From: Pinibacter soli
Lineage (GTDB): Bacteria > Bacteroidota > Bacteroidia > Chitinophagales > Chitinophagaceae
Direction: 5' to 3'
Assembly: GCF_029961145.1 (NCBI RefSeq)
Contig: NZ_JASBRG010000003.1
Span: 496,001 to 560,000 of the forward strand
DNA: 64,000 nt
A program made the translations under genes and the position numbers. Shown here piece after piece: positions 17,514-27,362 of this stretch. The notes beneath the pieces were generated by a model that worked only from the letters and a program-made list of their open reading frames with translations, made no database searches and had not been told where the DNA came from. How positions within the stretch are numbered: position 1 is the first letter of the stretch; each line of letters begins with the position of its first letter.

Positions 17514-19727
17514 ATGTTTCACAAACAATTGCTGGCAGCCTCCGTATCATTAATGATGCTTTCTGCGAAAGCGCAGACACCTGTTTACAAAAACACTTCT
17601 TACTCCTTTGAAGAAAGAGCAAAGGACCTTGTGAAGAGAATGACTTTAGAAGAGAAAGTCAGTCAGATGATGAACAAGTCTGCTGCCATTGACAGACTCG
17701 ATGTTCCTGCTTACAACTGGTGGAACGAAGGCTTGCATGGCGTTGGAAGATCTGGCATGCATGTAACGGTATTTCCGCAGGCGATAGGTTTAGCGGCAAC
17801 TTTTGATAAACAGGCGATGTATAAAACAGCTGATATCATTTCAACAGAAGCAAGAGCCGTGCATCACGCTTATGAAAGAAAAGGCTCCCGGGATATTTAT
17901 CAGGGCCTTACTTTCTGGACACCAAACATTAATATTTTCAGAGATCCAAGATGGGGCAGAGGGCAGGAGACTTACGGCGAAGATCCTTATCTCACAGCCC
18001 AAATGGGTATTCAACTTGTAAAAGGTTTCCAGGGAAATGATCCGAAATATTTAAAGATAACCGCCTGTGCAAAACACTTCGCCATTCACAGCGGACCTGA
18101 AAATTCAAGGCATTCATTCAACGTAGCGGTAAGTAACTATGATCTTGCAGATACTTATTTGCCTGCCTTTCACGATCTGGTAGTGGACGGAAAAGTCGCT
18201 TCAGTTATGTGCGCCTACAATGCATTCGGCGGTCAGCCCTGCTGCGGCAATGATCTGCTGATGACAAATATTTTGTACAATCAATGGAAGTTTCATGGTT
18301 ATGTTACTTCCGACTGCGGAGCGATTGATGATTTCTTCAAAGGTCACAAAACCAGTACCGATGCTACTTCTGCCGCGGCTGATGCAGTTATTCACGGAAC
18401 AGATGTTGAATGCGGACATACTTACACAACTTTGGTCAATGCGGTTAAACAAGGTTTAGTTGCTGAAAGCAAAGTCAATGAGTCGGTACAGCACTTGTTT
18501 GAAATAAGATTTCGTCTCGGCCTGTTCGATCCTGCGTCAATGGTGAAATACAGCAGTATTCCGGAATCAGTATTGGAAAGTGCTCCGCACAAAGCACAAG
18601 CTTTGCAAATGGCAAGGGAATCGATTGTGTTGTTGAAGAATGCAAACAATTTGTTGCCGCTTTCAAAATCAATCAGGAAGATCGCGGTGCTTGGGCCAAA
18701 CGCAAACGACAGTATCAGCGTATTAGGAAATTACAACGGCTTTCCCACAAAGACTACAACTGTGTTACAAGGTATAAAGGATAAACTTGGTAAAAATGTT
18801 GAGCTGACATATGAACGTGGAACCGACTTCGTTACCAACAAAGATAATGTGGACTTTGCCGCTATCGCAAACAGGGTAAAGGATGCAGACGTCATCGTAT
18901 TTGTCGGTGGCATTACACCTTCGCTCGAAGGAGAGGAAATGCCTGTAAAGATTGAAGGTTTTGATGGTGGAGACAGAACTTCTATAGATCTGCCGCATGT
19001 GCAAACTGCATTTCTGAAAGCATTGAATGCAACAGGCAAACCAATTGTTTTTGTAATGATGACGGGCAGCGCTTTGGCAACTCCATGGGAAGCCGGGAAC
19101 ATCCCTGCTATTGTAAATGCATGGTATGGCGGACAAGCAACCGGCGAAGCTGTTGCTGATGTTTTGTTTGGTGATTATAACCCTGCCGGACGTTTGCCGG
19201 TTACATTTTACAAGTCAACTGACCAGCTGCCATCGTTTACTGATTACAGCATGAACAATCGCACCTATCGTTATTTCTCCGGAGAGCCTTTGTATGGCTT
19301 CGGTTATGGATTGAGCTATACAACATTTGCTTATTCAAACTTTGGGGTTCCTTCTTCTGTTGTTACTGGTAAGCCTGTTACAGTAAGCGTTGATGTACAA
19401 AACACGGGCAAAGTGGATGGTGATGAAGTGGTTGAATTGTATGTGAAGCATGGCACAGGTGTGAAAGCGCCGATCCATGCTCTGGAAGGGTTTGAACGCA
19501 TTCATTTTAAAGCAGGCGAAAAGAAAACGGTGAAATTTACTTTAACTGCAAGACAATTATCTGTGGTTGATGACAACGGCGTTAGACTGCAGGTGCCTGA
19601 AAAATTACAATTGTTTGTCGGAGGACAACAGCCGACTGCTGCAGCTTTGAGTAGCAAAAAAGTTATCAATAAAACTGTGGAGGTAAAAGGAAATCAGATT
19701 GTGATTGAAGATTTAGGACTACACTAG
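17514..19727 (+). CDS. GH3 beta-glucosidase/xylosidase
   Basis: A 737-residue protein with a signal peptide (MFHKQLLAASVSLMMLSAKA). The GH3 N-terminal barrel shows WWNEGLHGVGR, FPQAIGLAATFD, GRGQETYGEDPYL, KITACAKHFAIHSGPE and the nucleophile Asp in VTSDCGAIDDFF (about residue 266). The alpha/beta sandwich carries SIVLLKNANNLLPL and ITPSLEGEEM with acid candidates. A Fn3-like C-terminal domain covers about 640-715 (VDVQNTGKVDGDEVVELYV). The SDCGA context and ENSRHSF resemble beta-xylosidase-like GH3 enzymes more than simple beta-glucosidases. It would finish oligosaccharides in the periplasm. Confidence 0.93.
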   Translation: MFHKQLLAASVSLMMLSAKAQTPVYKNTSYSFEERAKDLVKRMTLEEKVSQMMNKSAAIDRLDVPAYNWWNEGLHGVGRSGMHVTVFPQAIGLAATFDKQAMYKTADIISTEARAVHHAYERKGSRDIYQGLTFWTPNINIFRDPRWGRGQETYGEDPYLTAQMGIQLVKGFQGNDPKYLKITACAKHFAIHSGPENSRHSFNVAVSNYDLADTYLPAFHDLVVDGKVASVMCAYNAFGGQPCCGNDLLMTNILYNQWKFHGYVTSDCGAIDDFFKGHKTSTDATSAAADAVIHGTDVECGHTYTTLVNAVKQGLVAESKVNESVQHLFEIRFRLGLFDPASMVKYSSIPESVLESAPHKAQALQMARESIVLLKNANNLLPLSKSIRKIAVLGPNANDSISVLGNYNGFPTKTTTVLQGIKDKLGKNVELTYERGTDFVTNKDNVDFAAIANRVKDADVIVFVGGITPSLEGEEMPVKIEGFDGGDRTSIDLPHVQTAFLKALNATGKPIVFVMMTGSALATPWEAGNIPAIVNAWYGGQATGEAVADVLFGDYNPAGRLPVTFYKSTDQLPSFTDYSMNNRTYRYFSGEPLYGFGYGLSYTTFAYSNFGVPSSVVTGKPVTVSVDVQNTGKVDGDEVVELYVKHGTGVKAPIHALEGFERIHFKAGEKKTVKFTLTARQLSVVDDNGVRLQVPEKLQLFVGGQQPTAAALSSKKVINKTVEVKGNQIVIEDLGLH

Positions 19728-19739
19728 ATCTTCGATAGT

Positions 19740-19866
19740 TTTTTTCACCACTAAGACACTAAGGACACAAGATTCACTAAGAATCTCTGAGTACTAAAGA
19801 CTGTCATAAATATACGGCAACCCTTAGTGTGGCTTAGTGCCCTTAGTGCCTTAGTGGTAAATCTTG
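19740..19866. repeat. Word-type inverted repeat (cactaagacactaagg)
   Basis: The left arm at about 19745-19785 (caccactaagacactaagga) is complementary to about 19823-19860 (ccttagtgcccttagtgcct). The spacer is about 40 bases. It lies between the GH3 and GH31 genes of one strand. The arms are themselves made of the word ctaag/cttag repeated about five times each. Confidence 0.75.
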
Positions 19867-19900
19867 AATCCCGCATCATCAACACTAATTAATCAAACTT

Positions 19901-22249
19901 ATGCAAACGCGCAGAATAAAATTTACACTTTCATTTGCCCTTGTCTTATTACTCGCAACCGCTAAAGCCCAGACATACACACGCATCTCAAACGGTGTTT
20001 CAATAAACACAAAAGGTATTACTACGGAAATCACATTTTTCAACAACGGCATCGTTCACGTAAAAAAATATCCTGTCGGCAATGTAGCAGAAACAAAGAG
20101 TTTCAGCGTCATCGGAAAGCCAGGGAAACCAACTGTTGCAATTATTGAAGGAAAAGATGGGCTACAGATCAAAAGCAAAAATATTGCTGTAATCATGAGT
20201 ATGCCTTCTGGACAGATAAAGTTTGGTAACAATGAAGGGCATCTTTATTTACAAGAAAACAGTACAAGTTTTTCGCCTGTAAAAGATGGCAATGAAAATA
20301 CATTCAGGATCAAACAATCTTTCAAACTGGAGCGAGACGAAGCGATTTATGGTTTTGGTCAATTTCAAAATGGCCACATGAGCCAACGCAATCAGCAACT
20401 GCTGCTGAAGCAGGAAAACATGCGCATTGCTATTCCATTTTTTCAGTCCATAAAAAATTATGGCGTCTTTTGGGACAATGCATCCGCAACTGTTTTCAGC
20501 GATTCAAATAATGTTGCCTCGCTGCAATCTGAAATTGGCAATTGCATTGATTACTATTTTATCAAAGGCGCAAATGCAGACAGCGTTATCGAGCAATATC
20601 AGTTACTCACCGGTGAAGTGCCGATGTTTCCTAAATGGGTGTTCGGTTATTGGCAAAGCAGAGAACGATATACAAGTCAGCACGAATTGCTGGATGTCGT
20701 AAATCGTTATCGTGCACTCAAAGTACCGCTAGACGGCATTGTGCAGGATTGGCAATACTGGGGCGAAGATCAGGCGGACTGGAACGCTGTAAGATTTGGT
20801 AATCCTCGTTTTCCTGATCCAAAGAAAATGATCGATAGTGTGCACAATATGAATGCGCATATCATCATTTCTGTCTGGCCGTCTTTTGGGTATAAAACAA
20901 AAATTTATAAGGAACTGGAAGCAAAAAATATGCTGTTCAATTTTCAAACATGGCCGCCAAAAGATGTAAAAGTGTACGATGCTTTCAATCCCGAAGCACG
21001 AGATATTTACTGGAGCCACATGAAGAATGATATTTTTTCGCTGGGCATGGACGGTTGGTGGCTCGATGCTACAGAACCTGAAAAAGCCGGCCCGGATTTG
21101 GTTATAGATGCACAATCAACTTACGCCGGCTCGTTTCAAAAGGTTGGTAATGCCTTTCCCATTGCAACAACAGGCGGCGTCAGTGATCATCAAAAGCAAC
21201 TCACAAAAGATAAAAGAGTTTTCATCTTAACACGTTCAGCGTTTGCTGGGCAACAACGTTATGCCACGATGTTGTGGTCGGGAGATATACAGGGAAAATG
21301 GGATGTGCTGCGTGCGCAAATTGCAGCTGGCTGCAATCTTTCGCTGAGTGGTATTCCTTACTGGAACACGGATGTGGGTGGTTTCTTCACCGGCAACAAT
21401 TATCCGCTGGGCGTTAAAGATCCTGCTTACAAGGAGCTGTATGTACGATGGTTCCAGTTTGCTACGTTCTGCCCGATGTTGCGATCACACGGTACAAATA
21501 CTCCCCGCGAAATTTACCAGCTTGGCAACAGAGGTGAATGGGCTTTCGATGCGGTGGAAAAATATATTAATCTGCGTTATCAACTTTTGCCATACATCTA
21601 TTCGTGTGCATGGCAGGTTACATCACAACACTTAACAATGACGCGTGCTCTTGCAATGGATTTTGCATCTGATAAAAATGTGTGGGATGTCAACAATCAA
21701 TACATGTTCGGAAAGTCGTTACTTGTTTGCCCGGTGACGGATTCACTATACACGAGCAGGGCAGGAGGTGTAGCGGAAACCAATTTCAGCAACGTAAAAA
21801 CAACTTCAGTGTATTTGCCGTCAGGCGCCGATTGGTTCGACTTCTGGACGGGTGAAAAAATGAAAGGTGGTCAGCAAGTTTCAAAACAGGTACCGATTGA
21901 TATCATTCCTGTGTTTGTAAAATCAGGAACAATATTGCCCGTTGCAGCCTCTAAGCAATTTGCACTGGAACATGCAGATTCAACACTTGAAATCCGCGTG
22001 TATGAAGGTGCCAACGGCGAATTCATTTTGTATGAAGATGAAGGCGATAATTATAACTACGAAAAGGGGGTGTATGCAACAATTTCTTTTAAATGGAACA
22101 ACGCAAAATATCAACTCGAAATTTCAGACCGTAAAGGAAAATTTCCAGGCATGTTGCAAACGAGGAATTTCAACATAAAACTTGTAGGCAAAGACGAGGG
22201 AAAAGTTGTGAAGTATAATGGGAAGAAAGTGGTAGTGCCATTCAATTAG
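19901..22249 (+). CDS. GH31 alpha-xylosidase-like enzyme
   Basis: A 782-residue protein with a signal peptide ending near TAKAQ. The GH31 barrel shows VFGYWQSRERYTS, LDGIVQDWQYWG, the nucleophile Asp in MDGWWLDATEPE (about residue 389), FILTRSAFAGQQRYATMLWSGD with the acid Asp, and RWFQFATFCPMLRSHG. The GWWLDATEPE form is typical of alpha-xylosidases and related exo-alpha-glycosidases. The C-terminal beta-sheet domains (PVFVKSGTILPV, YEDEGDNYNYE) are complete. In a PUL with GH3, GH5 and GH43 it points to xyloglucan-type side chains, which is inference. Confidence 0.92.
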   Translation: MQTRRIKFTLSFALVLLLATAKAQTYTRISNGVSINTKGITTEITFFNNGIVHVKKYPVGNVAETKSFSVIGKPGKPTVAIIEGKDGLQIKSKNIAVIMSMPSGQIKFGNNEGHLYLQENSTSFSPVKDGNENTFRIKQSFKLERDEAIYGFGQFQNGHMSQRNQQLLLKQENMRIAIPFFQSIKNYGVFWDNASATVFSDSNNVASLQSEIGNCIDYYFIKGANADSVIEQYQLLTGEVPMFPKWVFGYWQSRERYTSQHELLDVVNRYRALKVPLDGIVQDWQYWGEDQADWNAVRFGNPRFPDPKKMIDSVHNMNAHIIISVWPSFGYKTKIYKELEAKNMLFNFQTWPPKDVKVYDAFNPEARDIYWSHMKNDIFSLGMDGWWLDATEPEKAGPDLVIDAQSTYAGSFQKVGNAFPIATTGGVSDHQKQLTKDKRVFILTRSAFAGQQRYATMLWSGDIQGKWDVLRAQIAAGCNLSLSGIPYWNTDVGGFFTGNNYPLGVKDPAYKELYVRWFQFATFCPMLRSHGTNTPREIYQLGNRGEWAFDAVEKYINLRYQLLPYIYSCAWQVTSQHLTMTRALAMDFASDKNVWDVNNQYMFGKSLLVCPVTDSLYTSRAGGVAETNFSNVKTTSVYLPSGADWFDFWTGEKMKGGQQVSKQVPIDIIPVFVKSGTILPVAASKQFALEHADSTLEIRVYEGANGEFILYEDEGDNYNYEKGVYATISFKWNNAKYQLEISDRKGKFPGMLQTRNFNIKLVGKDEGKVVKYNGKKVVVPFN

Positions 22250-22536
22250 GAATTAGAAATTGGCAATCCAGTTTTAAAACAACACCAAACAACAACTACT
22301 AATTCCTAATTCAATGTCGTTTAGTTAAGGTGTTTAAAAAAAATAAAAGCATCTCGCTTGTCATCCCGAGGAACGAGGGATCTGGGCCTAACACTAACGG
22401 ACACTATGCGTAAATAAACACACAGATCCCTCCTTCGTCGGGATGACAAGCAGTCTTTCTTTCCTGGACATAGCAACCAAGTAATTGAAAAGTTGCTTAA
22501 CTAAACGACATTGAATTCCTAATTTCTAATTCCTCT
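22250..22536. repeat. Inverted word repeat (aattcctaattt) split by a MITE
   Basis: An outer word repeat pairs ttaggaattagaaattgg (22248-22263) with aattcctaatttctaattcc (22514-22533). It separates convergent genes (GH31 on + and the regulator on -). A 202-bp element has inserted into its right arm; that element is listed separately. Without it the arms would be about 50 bases apart, like the other word repeats in the window. Confidence 0.6.
22312..22513. mobile_element. MITE-like element, 18-bp TIRs, 11-bp direct repeat
   Basis: A 202-bp element without a coding region. CAATGTCGTTTAGTTAAG at 22312-22329 is the exact reverse complement of 22496-22513. AATTCCTAATT is repeated exactly on both sides (22301-22311 and 22514-22524), as expected of a target site duplication. 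Inside is a second inverted repeat: gcttgtcatcccga...gagggatct at about 22358-22383 against agatccctc...tcgggatgacaagc at 22424-22451. TIR and duplication length are compatible with mobilisation by an IS4-type transposase; that assignment is inference. No transposase is encoded. Confidence 0.75.
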
Positions 22537-25452
22537 TTATTCTCCTACCATCGCCAAAAAGTCAAACAACCCTGTTTCATTTGGCAGATCGAGTTTTTTA
22601 CGTAAACGGTAGCGGCTTGTTTCTACGCCACGTATTGAGATGTTCAGCAGATTTGCGATTTCTTTTGACGAAAGGTTGATGCGCAAATACGCACACAGCT
22701 TAAGGTCTGTTGCTGTCAGTTGCGGAAATTTATCTTTTAATGTTTTAAGAAAATCATTGTTTACTTTGTCAAAATAATTTGCGAAGCGATCCCAGTCATC
22801 GTCCGTTTCAAGTTGATCGTTGATCAGTTTAATGATCTTGCGAACTGTTTTAGCTTCCTTTTCTGAGTCCAGTTCTCTCAGCGGAACGAGTTCTTCTTTT
22901 ATCTTATTAAGCACTTCACGCTTTTGCAAAAGCGTCATTGTGTTGGAAGCCAGCTCCGTGTTTTTGTGCGCTACTTCCGCTTCCAGTTTTTCATTACGAA
23001 GTTGTATAATTTCTCTTTCATTCTTTTCAACAACGCGTTGGTGCTCGAATTGAAGGCGTTCTTGTTCCGCTTCATATTTTTCCTGCTGCTTTTGCAATTT
23101 TATTTTCTGATTCAGTAAATACTTTTTCTGTTGTCTTTTGTAGAACCAATAAATAATGTAAGCAAACAATAAAAGATATACCAGGTATGCAACGATGGTT
23201 CGGTACCACGGCGGCAATACCGTGAATGAAAAAGTACTTACTGGAGAAACATTTCCGAGATCATCTTTTGCTTTTACTTCAAAAGTATAATCGCCTGCAG
23301 GCAGGTTTGTATATGATTTTTCGGCTTTCTTCGACCATGGTGACCACTCGCTTTCAAAACCTTTCAGGCGGCAGCTGTAATCTGCCTGCTGCACAAAAAT
23401 GGGTGATGAAAATTCAAACTGAACAGAGTTGTATTTGTAAGAAATGCTTCGCGAAAACTTAACTGTTTCTACTGACGACGTTGTGTCTTTTAGTGATAGG
23501 TAGCCTCCGAATAGTACACTGTCTGTTTTGCTGGAGGCCGTTATTTTTCTTAGTAAAACACTTACGGAACGTTTGTTGTTTTTGTATTTCTCATAATCAA
23601 CATTGTAGAAACCTTCCTCGCTTCCTATCAAAACATTGCTGTTGTTGTAAGGATAAATAAACTCTTCACCATTGCTCATTATTACACTGTTGAGCTCTGG
23701 AATGAAGACGATCTTCGGCTGATGCGGATCGCTACAGTCAATCACGCCTGGCTTTTTGTCCTGTATAAACCAGATGTTGCCATGCGCATCGTCTTTCAAA
23801 TAGGAAACGCTTGCATTGCCAAATATCTTTGTAAAAAAATCTGATCTTTTAAAGTCGTTGATAGCAGGATCAAATTCGAAAATGCCTTTGCCAGTGGTTA
23901 GTACAATCTTTCCCTGAACATTGAAGACATGGTTATGATTTTCCGATAGTATTTTGTTTTTATCATTGTACAGCTTGTTCTGCAATACACCGGCTGTGTC
24001 AAAATATATCCTGTATAAACCTTTGTAGGGATGCGCCGCCCAGATATTGTTTCCCTCAATTGCTACGAATTTCGCAGACTCAAAATGAGTATGTTGTTTT
24101 TTGTTTACAAACTGTCCATTCTCATAACTGTAGAGATTGATGCCATTGTATGTTCCCGCAAGCATAAGAGGAGCGGGCGTTTGCGAACCCAGCGGTCGAA
24201 ATAGCCAGAAGCCAGTTGTCTCATCAAGTGGAGAGGCGGCGTTGCCATTCACGATATAAGCTCCTTCGTTGTGGCTGATCAGCAAATGATCATTTACAAT
24301 GTTCATTCCCCATACCTGTCCCTGGCTTTTTTCAATGATATTAAATTGTGCAGCCGTTTGGTTCAGTTGATCTGCATTCTGCAAGGGTGCCCGATACACG
24401 CCTGAAGCAGTTCCTAAGTAAAGATTGTTTTTGTACACGATCGCAGCATAACCGGGACTTTTATTCTCATTATCAGGATTGATGTGCGCAATAGCATTAT
24501 CATGTGCAATAAGATCGATTCCGTTATCAAGACCGAGCCATAAGTTTTTATTCCTGTCAGCAAAAACATACATTATATTGTTTTTTTGCAAACCGTGTTT
24601 CTTGGTTAAATGCTGAACGACTTTTCCCTGGCTGTCAATAATGTAAAGACCATTAAGGTTCGTTGCTATTGCCGTAAGATTACCATCCAGCACGCAGGCA
24701 GAGTAAAGGTTATCCTGGCTAATGGCAGTAACGTCCGGAGATTTAAATTTTTCGATGTCCTTGTCGCGTATGGTATACAAGCCATTTTTCAATGTTGTGA
24801 TCAGCGACATATCTCCGGTAAAATCCGTGATTGCTTTTACTACGGTATTGTGTCCTTTGAAATCGTCTCCGTTTGGCAATGGTATCCATTTGCCATTTGA
24901 AAAATATACAAGTCCCGTTTCAAACTGTTCGGCTACGAGCAAATTTCTCGTAACGCCCAGGAAGCCCCAGTTAATACTTTCGTATGCTTTGATGGTATTG
25001 CCGTGCAGCCAGAATATTCTTTTAGCGGAGCGGAAAAAAATATCGTCGCCCCACTTGATCACGTTCCATACATCGGTGAATTCATTTTCCTTTGGAGGAA
25101 TGATGTCTTTGAAAGAGTGATAGACAAGTGCATTGTTGCTGTCAAAATAGAAGTATCCGAATTCCTGTTGTCCGCCCACATAGATCCTGTCGTTGTCGAT
25201 CATCAATGAACGAACGATACTTTTGTTGGGGAGCTGGTATGTATTCCAGTAAGTGCCATCGTACACAAGCAAGCCATCGTCGTTGGCGAAATACATAATG
25301 CCGCGCCTGTCCTGCCCAATGCAGCGTGTTTGTTTGCCGGCTTCATAAACCTGTCTGGAGAAATTGGAGATGGACGGCAGGCCAACCTGGTTTTGGGCAT
25401 TGATTATTGTTGCAAAAAGTAGAAGCAGTATTGTCGTCAGTATCTTCCTCAT
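22537..25452 (-). CDS. Membrane propeller/Y_Y_Y regulator with LuxR HTH
   Basis: A 971-residue protein with a signal peptide (MRKILTTILLLLFATIINA). About residues 25-640 form a periplasmic propeller (GIMYFANDDGLLVYDG, NLWLGLDNGIDLI). A Y_Y_Y domain follows at about 675-740 (YSCRLKGFESEWSPW, LPAGDYTFEVKAKDDLGN), then a membrane helix at about 750-770, a charged coiled coil at about 775-860 and a C-terminal LuxR/GerE-type helix-turn-helix at about 900-965 (LTATDLKLCAYLRINLSSKE, NISIRGVETSRYRLRKKL). There is no kinase or receiver, so signal passes directly from glycan sensing to DNA, as in SusR-like regulators. It is the likely PUL activator. Confidence 0.9.
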   Translation of the reverse strand: MRKILTTILLLLFATIINAQNQVGLPSISNFSRQVYEAGKQTRCIGQDRRGIMYFANDDGLLVYDGTYWNTYQLPNKSIVRSLMIDNDRIYVGGQQEFGYFYFDSNNALVYHSFKDIIPPKENEFTDVWNVIKWGDDIFFRSAKRIFWLHGNTIKAYESINWGFLGVTRNLLVAEQFETGLVYFSNGKWIPLPNGDDFKGHNTVVKAITDFTGDMSLITTLKNGLYTIRDKDIEKFKSPDVTAISQDNLYSACVLDGNLTAIATNLNGLYIIDSQGKVVQHLTKKHGLQKNNIMYVFADRNKNLWLGLDNGIDLIAHDNAIAHINPDNENKSPGYAAIVYKNNLYLGTASGVYRAPLQNADQLNQTAAQFNIIEKSQGQVWGMNIVNDHLLISHNEGAYIVNGNAASPLDETTGFWLFRPLGSQTPAPLMLAGTYNGINLYSYENGQFVNKKQHTHFESAKFVAIEGNNIWAAHPYKGLYRIYFDTAGVLQNKLYNDKNKILSENHNHVFNVQGKIVLTTGKGIFEFDPAINDFKRSDFFTKIFGNASVSYLKDDAHGNIWFIQDKKPGVIDCSDPHQPKIVFIPELNSVIMSNGEEFIYPYNNSNVLIGSEEGFYNVDYEKYKNNKRSVSVLLRKITASSKTDSVLFGGYLSLKDTTSSVETVKFSRSISYKYNSVQFEFSSPIFVQQADYSCRLKGFESEWSPWSKKAEKSYTNLPAGDYTFEVKAKDDLGNVSPVSTFSFTVLPPWYRTIVAYLVYLLLFAYIIYWFYKRQQKKYLLNQKIKLQKQQEKYEAEQERLQFEHQRVVEKNEREIIQLRNEKLEAEVAHKNTELASNTMTLLQKREVLNKIKEELVPLRELDSEKEAKTVRKIIKLINDQLETDDDWDRFANYFDKVNNDFLKTLKDKFPQLTATDLKLCAYLRINLSSKEIANLLNISIRGVETSRYRLRKKLDLPNETGLFDFLAMVGE

Positions 25453-25540
25453 CTGCGAAGCAATCAGTTGGTTAAAACGTAAATATAACAGGTGTTTCGG
25501 GGATTTTGGATAGGATTTTTTGAAAAAATGCAGAAAGTTT

Positions 25541-25602
25541 AACGCTAAATGCCTAACGCCTAACGCCAGCGTATTGGGCGTTAGGCGCTAGGCATTGCGC
25601 AT
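25541..25602. repeat. Word-type inverted repeat (cctaacg)
   Basis: AATGCCTAACGCCTAACGCC at 25547-25566 pairs with GGCGTTAGGCGCTAGGCATT at about 25576-25595 (19 of 20) around a short loop. It lies just after the GH5 stop and upstream of the regulator gene, both on the minus strand. It could act as a terminator-like hairpin for GH5 but has no strong U-run. Confidence 0.75.
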
Positions 25603-25607
25603 TAAGC

Positions 25608-27362
25608 CTATTTCTTCAGATCAAATTGCAGGTCTTTTAAATTGAACCCTCCTTCATTTATTATCAACCTGAGCGTGTGCTTTCCTTTGGCAAGATTTAC
25701 TTTTCCAAGATCGACAGACTGCCATGATGAGGATGCAGGGATCTTCGTGTTTTCTGATGTGTTTTTACCGTCAATATTAAGGGTTACATTTCCCTTGTCT
25801 GTTGCCGACATAATATTAATAAGTACGGAATAATTTCCCGGCTTGGAAACGTCGATAGTGTACTGCAACCATTCGCCCGCTTCTGTACTTCCAACATAAT
25901 AGTTTTTCGCGTCAGCGGAATCTTTGAAAATGTCCACGCCATCATTCCGGAAACTTCTGCCGCGATTGCCACCACGGCTACCTTTGGAAACGTGGTAGTC
26001 GGCTGTGTCTTTATCAAAATATGCAAAACCGTTTCTGCCCAAATCATACTCAACTGCGTTTACAGCATTACCGCCGGATATGCTGTGAGTTTTGAAAGGA
26101 ACCGCTGTTGAAGCAAAAGGCTGCCTGAACATCGCGTCGATCACATCTGTATGAACAACTGTATTGCCGGCTTTGGTAGCCTTCGCCAGTTTCATCAAAC
26201 CGTTGTAAGCCTCGGTAGCATCCGGTTTCGCGCCATTTCCATTTATATAGTTTACGAGTTTATCATAATCCGGGTTTGATTTGATTTCCTCCGGATTGTT
26301 GTTGCCTATTTTTTTCAGGGGCCACCATGCCCAACCGATGTTTTGCGATTCCATTAATCGAATGGCCTCTGTGTACCAAACGTTGGAGTTTTCACCCGTT
26401 TCGCCTATCCAAACCGGTACATTGTATTTGCTACGGGCATCGAGGATGTGTTTAACAGAGTTCACATCATTGTAGTTCCAGTATTTATGAAAGCTTAGCA
26501 CCATGTTGTTGTCCCATGTTGGTAAAATGCCGTTGTAGTTGTTACCCCAGCCATTTCCTTCAATGATGACAATGTGTTTCTGGTCCACTTCGCGAATGGC
26601 TTTGGTAATGTCCTGCATTAGTTTTTTCAACGGAACATTGTGTTGTTCTTTGGTTCCGTTTTTGTCGTTTGCCAGGTCATCAAAGCCCCAGTTGGGCTCG
26701 TTGATAATGTCGTAACCGCCGATCCATGGTTCGTTTTTGTAGCGATCCGCCAGTTTTTTCCAAAGGGCGATCATTTTTTGCTGATTTGCCTCGCTTTCCC
26801 ACAAAGAAGGTTTGGATCCGTCGCGGTCAGCAATATTCAGGTCATTTCCCTGTCCGCCCGGTGCCGCATGCAGGTCGAGAATCAGGTACATTTGGTTCGC
26901 CTTGCACCATGCAAGCAGGCTGTCAGTGAGTGCAAAACCTTTTGCGAGCCAGGTATTTTCGCCGGGTGTTTTTTCCTGGTCGATCGGTAAAGTGAAAAGA
27001 TTGTAATGCATTGGCAGGCGAACAGAATTGAATCCCCATTTTTTCAGCGAGTCAATGTCTGCCTTTGAGGTATGATTGGCAAGCCATGCATCGTAAAACT
27101 CATTCGTTTTTTCGGCACCGATGATCGATTCTATTTTAGCCTTGATCAAGTGTTGCTGGCCTTCCTTGTTAATGTGCAACATGTATCCTTCCTGGAGCAT
27201 CCAGCCACCAAGGCCAATGCCGCGAAGCAAAATGTTTTCTCCTTTTTCATTAACGATGCGTTGATTGTCGGCCTTTAAAAATCCCTGGGCTGAGGTTTTT
27301 GCATTCAAAGCTGTAACAGCTAAAGCAATGCATAAGGGTTTGCGTAATTTTTTGGCTAGCAT
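25608..27362 (-). CDS. GH5 glucanase with C-terminal CBM6-like module
   Basis: A 584-residue protein with a signal peptide (about 1-25, ending NAKTSAQG). A GH5 barrel covers about 30-350: NSVRLPMHYNLF, LILDLHAAPGGQ, the acid Glu in YDIINEPNW (about 222), SFHKYWNY and the nucleophile Glu in PVWIGETGEN (about 321). The LHAAPGGQ form resembles exo-beta-1,3/1,6-glucanases and related GH5 groups more than classic GH5_4 xyloglucanases. About 450-584 is a CBM6-like jelly roll (AGEWLQYTIDVSKPGNYSV, LAKGKHTLRLIINEGGFNL). It probably makes the backbone cuts for the PUL. The subfamily is not determinable by eye. Confidence 0.88.
   Translation of the reverse strand: MLAKKLRKPLCIALAVTALNAKTSAQGFLKADNQRIVNEKGENILLRGIGLGGWMLQEGYMLHINKEGQQHLIKAKIESIIGAEKTNEFYDAWLANHTSKADIDSLKKWGFNSVRLPMHYNLFTLPIDQEKTPGENTWLAKGFALTDSLLAWCKANQMYLILDLHAAPGGQGNDLNIADRDGSKPSLWESEANQQKMIALWKKLADRYKNEPWIGGYDIINEPNWGFDDLANDKNGTKEQHNVPLKKLMQDITKAIREVDQKHIVIIEGNGWGNNYNGILPTWDNNMVLSFHKYWNYNDVNSVKHILDARSKYNVPVWIGETGENSNVWYTEAIRLMESQNIGWAWWPLKKIGNNNPEEIKSNPDYDKLVNYINGNGAKPDATEAYNGLMKLAKATKAGNTVVHTDVIDAMFRQPFASTAVPFKTHSISGGNAVNAVEYDLGRNGFAYFDKDTADYHVSKGSRGGNRGRSFRNDGVDIFKDSADAKNYYVGSTEAGEWLQYTIDVSKPGNYSVLINIMSATDKGNVTLNIDGKNTSENTKIPASSSWQSVDLGKVNLAKGKHTLRLIINEGGFNLKDLQFDLKK

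Noticed and set aside
25541..25602. cctaacg hairpin as a standard terminator for GH5
   Set aside because: The stem is good but no U-run follows on the minus strand, and the same layout recurs in gaps inside operons, so it was listed as a word repeat.
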